Below, piece after piece: positions 49,663 to 49,887 of a stretch of 49,887 nucleotides of DNA. Under the pieces are notes generated by a model. The model was not told the origin of the DNA and made no database searches. It saw only the letters and a list, made by a program, of their open reading frames with translations. The translations under genes were made by a program, and so were the position numbers. This stretch comes from Heyndrickxia coagulans DSM 1 = ATCC 7050 (GTDB lineage Bacteria; Bacillota; Bacilli; Bacillales; Bacillaceae_C): NCBI RefSeq assembly GCF_000290615.1, contig NZ_ALAS01000098.1:1-49887 (forward strand), in the 5' to 3' direction. Every line of letters begins with the position of its first letter. Positions within the stretch are counted from its first letter, which is position 1.

Positions 49663-49887
49663 TAATTTTTGACTGATAACCCTAATACAAATTAGTAATC
49701 CCCATATTTTATGGGGAATCACTCCTGTAACGAAGGTATTCAAACGCTGGACAAAATTCATTTTCCGTATAATAAATAGCAAAATATTATAGCCTACTGT
49801 GTATGGCAAAATAAAAGTGCAGAGCTTTGCAAAGGAAAAATGCAGAGTCCTGCACTAAATTTTTGTGCATAAACAAAAAAAGACTTG
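49663..49887. other. AT-rich right end with short repeats
   Basis: TCCCCAT (49699-49705) and ATGGGGA (49711-49717) form a hairpin without a clear U-run. AGTGCAG (49816-49822) and CTGCACT (49850-49856) are inverted. Two similar blocks, GTGCAGAGCTTTGCA and ATGCAGAGTCCTGCA, follow each other. No gene is seen. Confidence 0.45.

Overview
The window is a Firmicutes chromosome segment, almost certainly from an endospore-forming member of the Bacillaceae. Evidence is the RNA polymerase/ribosomal-protein supercluster in Bacillus subtilis order (rae1, sigH, rpmG, secE, nusG, L11-L1, L10-L7/12, ybxB, rpoB, rpoC, rplGB, str operon, S10-spc-alpha operon, ecfA1-ecfA2-ecfT-truA, rplM-rpsI) followed by the sporulation and germination genes ybaK, cwlD, salA, gerD and kbaA. 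The protein sequences and codon usage would suit Heyndrickxia (Bacillus) coagulans or a relative; that species assignment is an inference.

Layout. 1-2300: a broken-looking end of rae1, sigma-H, L33, SecE and NusG, with several structured leaders. 2300-5080: the L11-L1 and L10-L12 operons, including a classical L10 leader with a strong promoter and its own terminator. 5120-13300: a methyltransferase, then rpoB and rpoC. 13330-18170: the rplGB-rpsL-rpsG-fusA-tuf operon. 18200-33050: the long S10-spc-alpha run of ribosomal proteins with secY, adk, infA and rpoA, ending in rplQ and a terminator. Map (methionine aminopeptidase) and the KOW-domain gene that usually lie between adk and infA are absent here; a 567-base structured non-coding stretch takes their place. 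33060-36750: the ECF vitamin-transporter energizing module and truA. 36800-37800: rplM-rpsI.

From 37800 the order departs from the B. subtilis pattern. A small frameshifted reading frame follows rpsI. A cassette of sat and cysC (sulfate activation) plus a LysP-like permease then sits where ybaJ would be, before ybaK-cwlD-salA. Between the convergent salA and gerD genes lies the most unusual structure of the window: seven contiguous 52-bp repeats, most carrying a 9-10 bp dyad, bounded by an 11-bp inverted repeat. After kbaA, pdaB is missing; instead there are a C45-type Ntn-hydrolase, an AraC/GyrI-like regulator and a divergent cupin gene whose 5' end looks damaged, in a more AT-rich right end.

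How the genes work together: the first 37 kb builds the transcription and translation machinery (polymerase core, NusG, sigma-H, ribosomal proteins, EF-G, EF-Tu, IF-1, pseudouridine synthase) with protein export (SecE, SecY) and nucleotide balance (Adk) embedded. The right part supplies sporulation signalling (KbaA), spore cortex modification (CwlD), germination (GerD) and accessory metabolism.
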